Assembly: GCA_963978895.1 (NCBI GenBank)
Contig: OZ022241.1
Location: 8,524,856 to 8,588,855, forward strand
Length of the DNA stretch: 64,000 nt
Reading direction: 5' to 3'
Origin: Erpobdella octoculata
Lineage: Eukaryota; Annelida; Clitellata; Hirudinida; Erpobdellidae
Part shown: one piece after another, positions 62,336 through 64,000 of the stretch
Position numbering within the stretch: position 1 is the first letter of the stretch
How the letters are laid out: each line of letters starts with the position of its first letter
Notes under the pieces: generated by a model
Databases searched by the model: none
What the model was told of the DNA's origin: nothing
What the model saw: only the letters and a program-made list of their open reading frames with translations
Made by a program: the position numbers and the translations under genes

Positions 62336-62944
62336 GTGTGTAAATTAGGTATTATAACCCAAAAATATCAATTGATACTCTGGTGGGGGATGCATCTCTC
62401 CACCCCTCGCTGCTTGTACCTACGTATTTATATAGATATAAAGGGTACCTAATGTTTTTGAGAGCATTCGCTTACCACATCCATGCCGCAGGAGCAACAT
62501 TTGGGATGCAGGTAGACTTCATTGATAAAATTTTTTTGAAAAAATAAAAAAAAATCTGTTACTTATTTGACGTTTCATTGACAAAAAAGAGAAAAAACTG
62601 AGCAAAAAACACGGAAACACCAGGTAAACCCCGTCAGTAAGCTATTGTTGCGGATGAATTCAACGTAGATTGAACTTACGTTAGAAGAGCAACAATTAAA
62701 GTTTTGCATATCACGAGAGCAAAACGATTGAGGAATAAGTGGCGAGCTGGTGTGAGTTTATTTGTAAGTTTGATTTGGTAAGTAACGACAGCTAAGTTGA
62801 TATCTAATGAAAAATTTCTTTTTATGTATATTTTCATTATGATATTTTATAGTCCTTTACACCAAGTGTTTTAAGACTGAATTGGCTGTATGAAGGAAGC
62901 ACATAAGTTCTTCTTGTCGTAAATCAAAGTTTGATCCTTTTAAC

Positions 62945-63086
62945 TGTCCCTCCTCCTTTATCCAGGCTTGGGACTGGCTCGCAATTAGCGAGGCGGAGTT
63001 CTTTTTATGTATATGAATTATTTTACTAAGCTATTTTAAAAGGAAATAGTTGAATTTTAACAAATATAAAAATAACACACACACAT

Positions 63087-63160
<74 letters not shown>
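62945..63160. repeat. interspersed repeat end and CA/TA microsatellite
   Basis: CCCTCCTCCTTTATCCAGGC and GGACTGGCTCGCAATTAGCG at 62945-62995 form the opposite-orientation copy of 52359-52412. A CA run (63077-63099) followed by a TA run to 63156 comes next. The sequence between resembles the flank of the 48238 Helitron (TTTTAACAAATATAAAAATA). Confidence 0.7.
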
Positions 63161-63197
63161 ATAATATCGATAACCAAACTAAGGTTCTTAGTAGGGA

Positions 63198-63472
63198 TGT
63201 CACGGGTACCCGAACCCGAGTTCGGTACTACCCGGTCTTTTTCTGATACCCGAACCCGAACTCGAACCCGAAAGTGTGAAAATTTGATACCCGAACCCGA
63301 ACCCGAAAATGTGAAAACTTGATACCCGAACCCGAACCCGAACCCGAAAATGAGAAAACTTGATACCCGAACCCGAACTCGAACCCGAAAATGTGAAAAC
63401 TTGATACCCGAACTCGAACCCGAACCCGAAAATTCATAAGCCTAATACCCGAACTCGGAGTTGTGAACAAAT
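63198..63472. repeat. nested CCCGAA repeat array
   Basis: A 6-bp CCCGAA/CTCGAA motif is grouped into five higher-order units of about 50-60 bp, each closing with GAAAATGTGAAAACTTGATA. The array begins TAGGGATGTCACGGGTACCC and ends CTCGGAGTTGTGAACAAAT. The opening wording recalls hAT-type element ends, but no inverted partner is found. It is not a telomere repeat. Confidence 0.8.
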
Positions 63473-64000
63473 AAATTTTTTTAGTAAATAAATATTTATT
63501 CCAGTTTTAAAAATAGCAACACAAACAGAGTTTTCATAACTTTTCTAGTTTGTTAAAAATGAAATAGTATTAGGAACCGATTTATTAGTGATTGTGTGCT
63601 TAGCTAAACCACTAATCCGTTTGATTATCAGGCGGACCGAGCCGCGAACGAACTTAAAAAAATTAAGCCTTCTTTGGTCGAAGAAATCGCGGATAGCCAT
63701 GACTCTAAACTTTTTACTTCAGTTATATAATCTTATATTTATTCATTCGTATACTCAAAGTTTTTCTGATATAACAAAGACCCTTTGTTATAAAGATAAT
63801 CTTGCATAATATAAACTTTAACTGGCAAAGTCTATAAATGATCTATGCGTCACAGTCATTTTATTGGCAAATGTGTAAGCTAGAACACTAATCCGCCTGA
63901 TTACCCGACCGGACGCGTATTTACAATCCCTGTATGAGCACAGGACGGACCCGATAATTATTCATGTTTACGCTCTTTCTTGCGTTGTGATTGGCTGAAA
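63473..64000. other. window end, diverged direct repeat only
   Basis: AAACCACTAATCCGTTTGATTATCAGGCGGACCG-like sequence at 63604-63640 recurs as GAACACTAATCCGCCTGATTACCCGACCGGAC-like sequence at 63881-63915. No gene is recognised. Confidence 0.5.

Noticed and set aside
63228..63470. CCCGAA repeats as telomeric sequence
   Set aside because: The unit is not a known telomere motif and is interrupted by a longer higher-order unit.

Overview
The window is AT-rich eukaryotic (animal) DNA. Its genes are cut into many short exons with GT-AG introns, and it carries metazoan gene families (globin, FMNL formin, TBCK, SIN3), long TA dinucleotide arrays, many minisatellites, and several classes of DNA transposon and retrotransposon. 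I read it as an invertebrate, possibly a lophotrochozoan; the species cannot be fixed from sequence alone. The standard genetic code is used. I see no bacterial-type operon, rRNA gene, intact tRNA gene or CRISPR array.

Layout. (1) 1-13.7 kb is repeat-rich and holds one compact two-exon globin gene on + (2412-3869), with a Met-Gly-Cys start like acylated globin X proteins. A cluster of Helitron-like pieces with an internal 18-bp minisatellite and TA arrays follows at 7.3-9.94 kb, then a decayed non-LTR reverse transcriptase fragment at 11.6-12.1 kb. (2) 13.7-27.5 kb is a formin of the FMNL/FRL family on +, reconstructed here as 28 in-frame exons (990 residues). One intron holds a LINE inserted into a minisatellite. 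(3) 29.6-38.9 kb is TBCK on -, reconstructed as 24 exons (910 residues: pseudokinase, TBC RabGAP, inactive rhodanese). It is convergent with FMNL. (4) 39.1-40.5 kb, between TBCK and the next gene, has a decayed MULE-like transposase remnant flanked by G-rich inverted repeats, then a 36-bp palindrome. (5) 41.9-57.7 kb is the SIN3 corepressor on -, reconstructed as 22 exons (about 1370 residues). Its introns hold a complete 500-bp Helitron, LINE/SINE pieces and minisatellites. (6) 58.27-61.55 kb is a TIR-bounded element with 19-bp perfect terminal inverted repeats, a 3-bp CAA flank on both sides, and one long transposase-like reading frame broken twice at homopolymers. I do not recognise its superfamily, and it is the best candidate for something undescribed. 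(7) 61.5-64 kb is repeats only.

The four host genes have unrelated jobs: haem protein, actin assembly, Rab/mTOR-linked signalling and histone deacetylase recruitment. Nothing suggests co-regulation. Exon coordinates come from reading splice sites and frames by eye with comparison to remembered family sequences. The total coding length of each reconstruction divides by three without internal stops, which supports the models, but single splice sites may be off.
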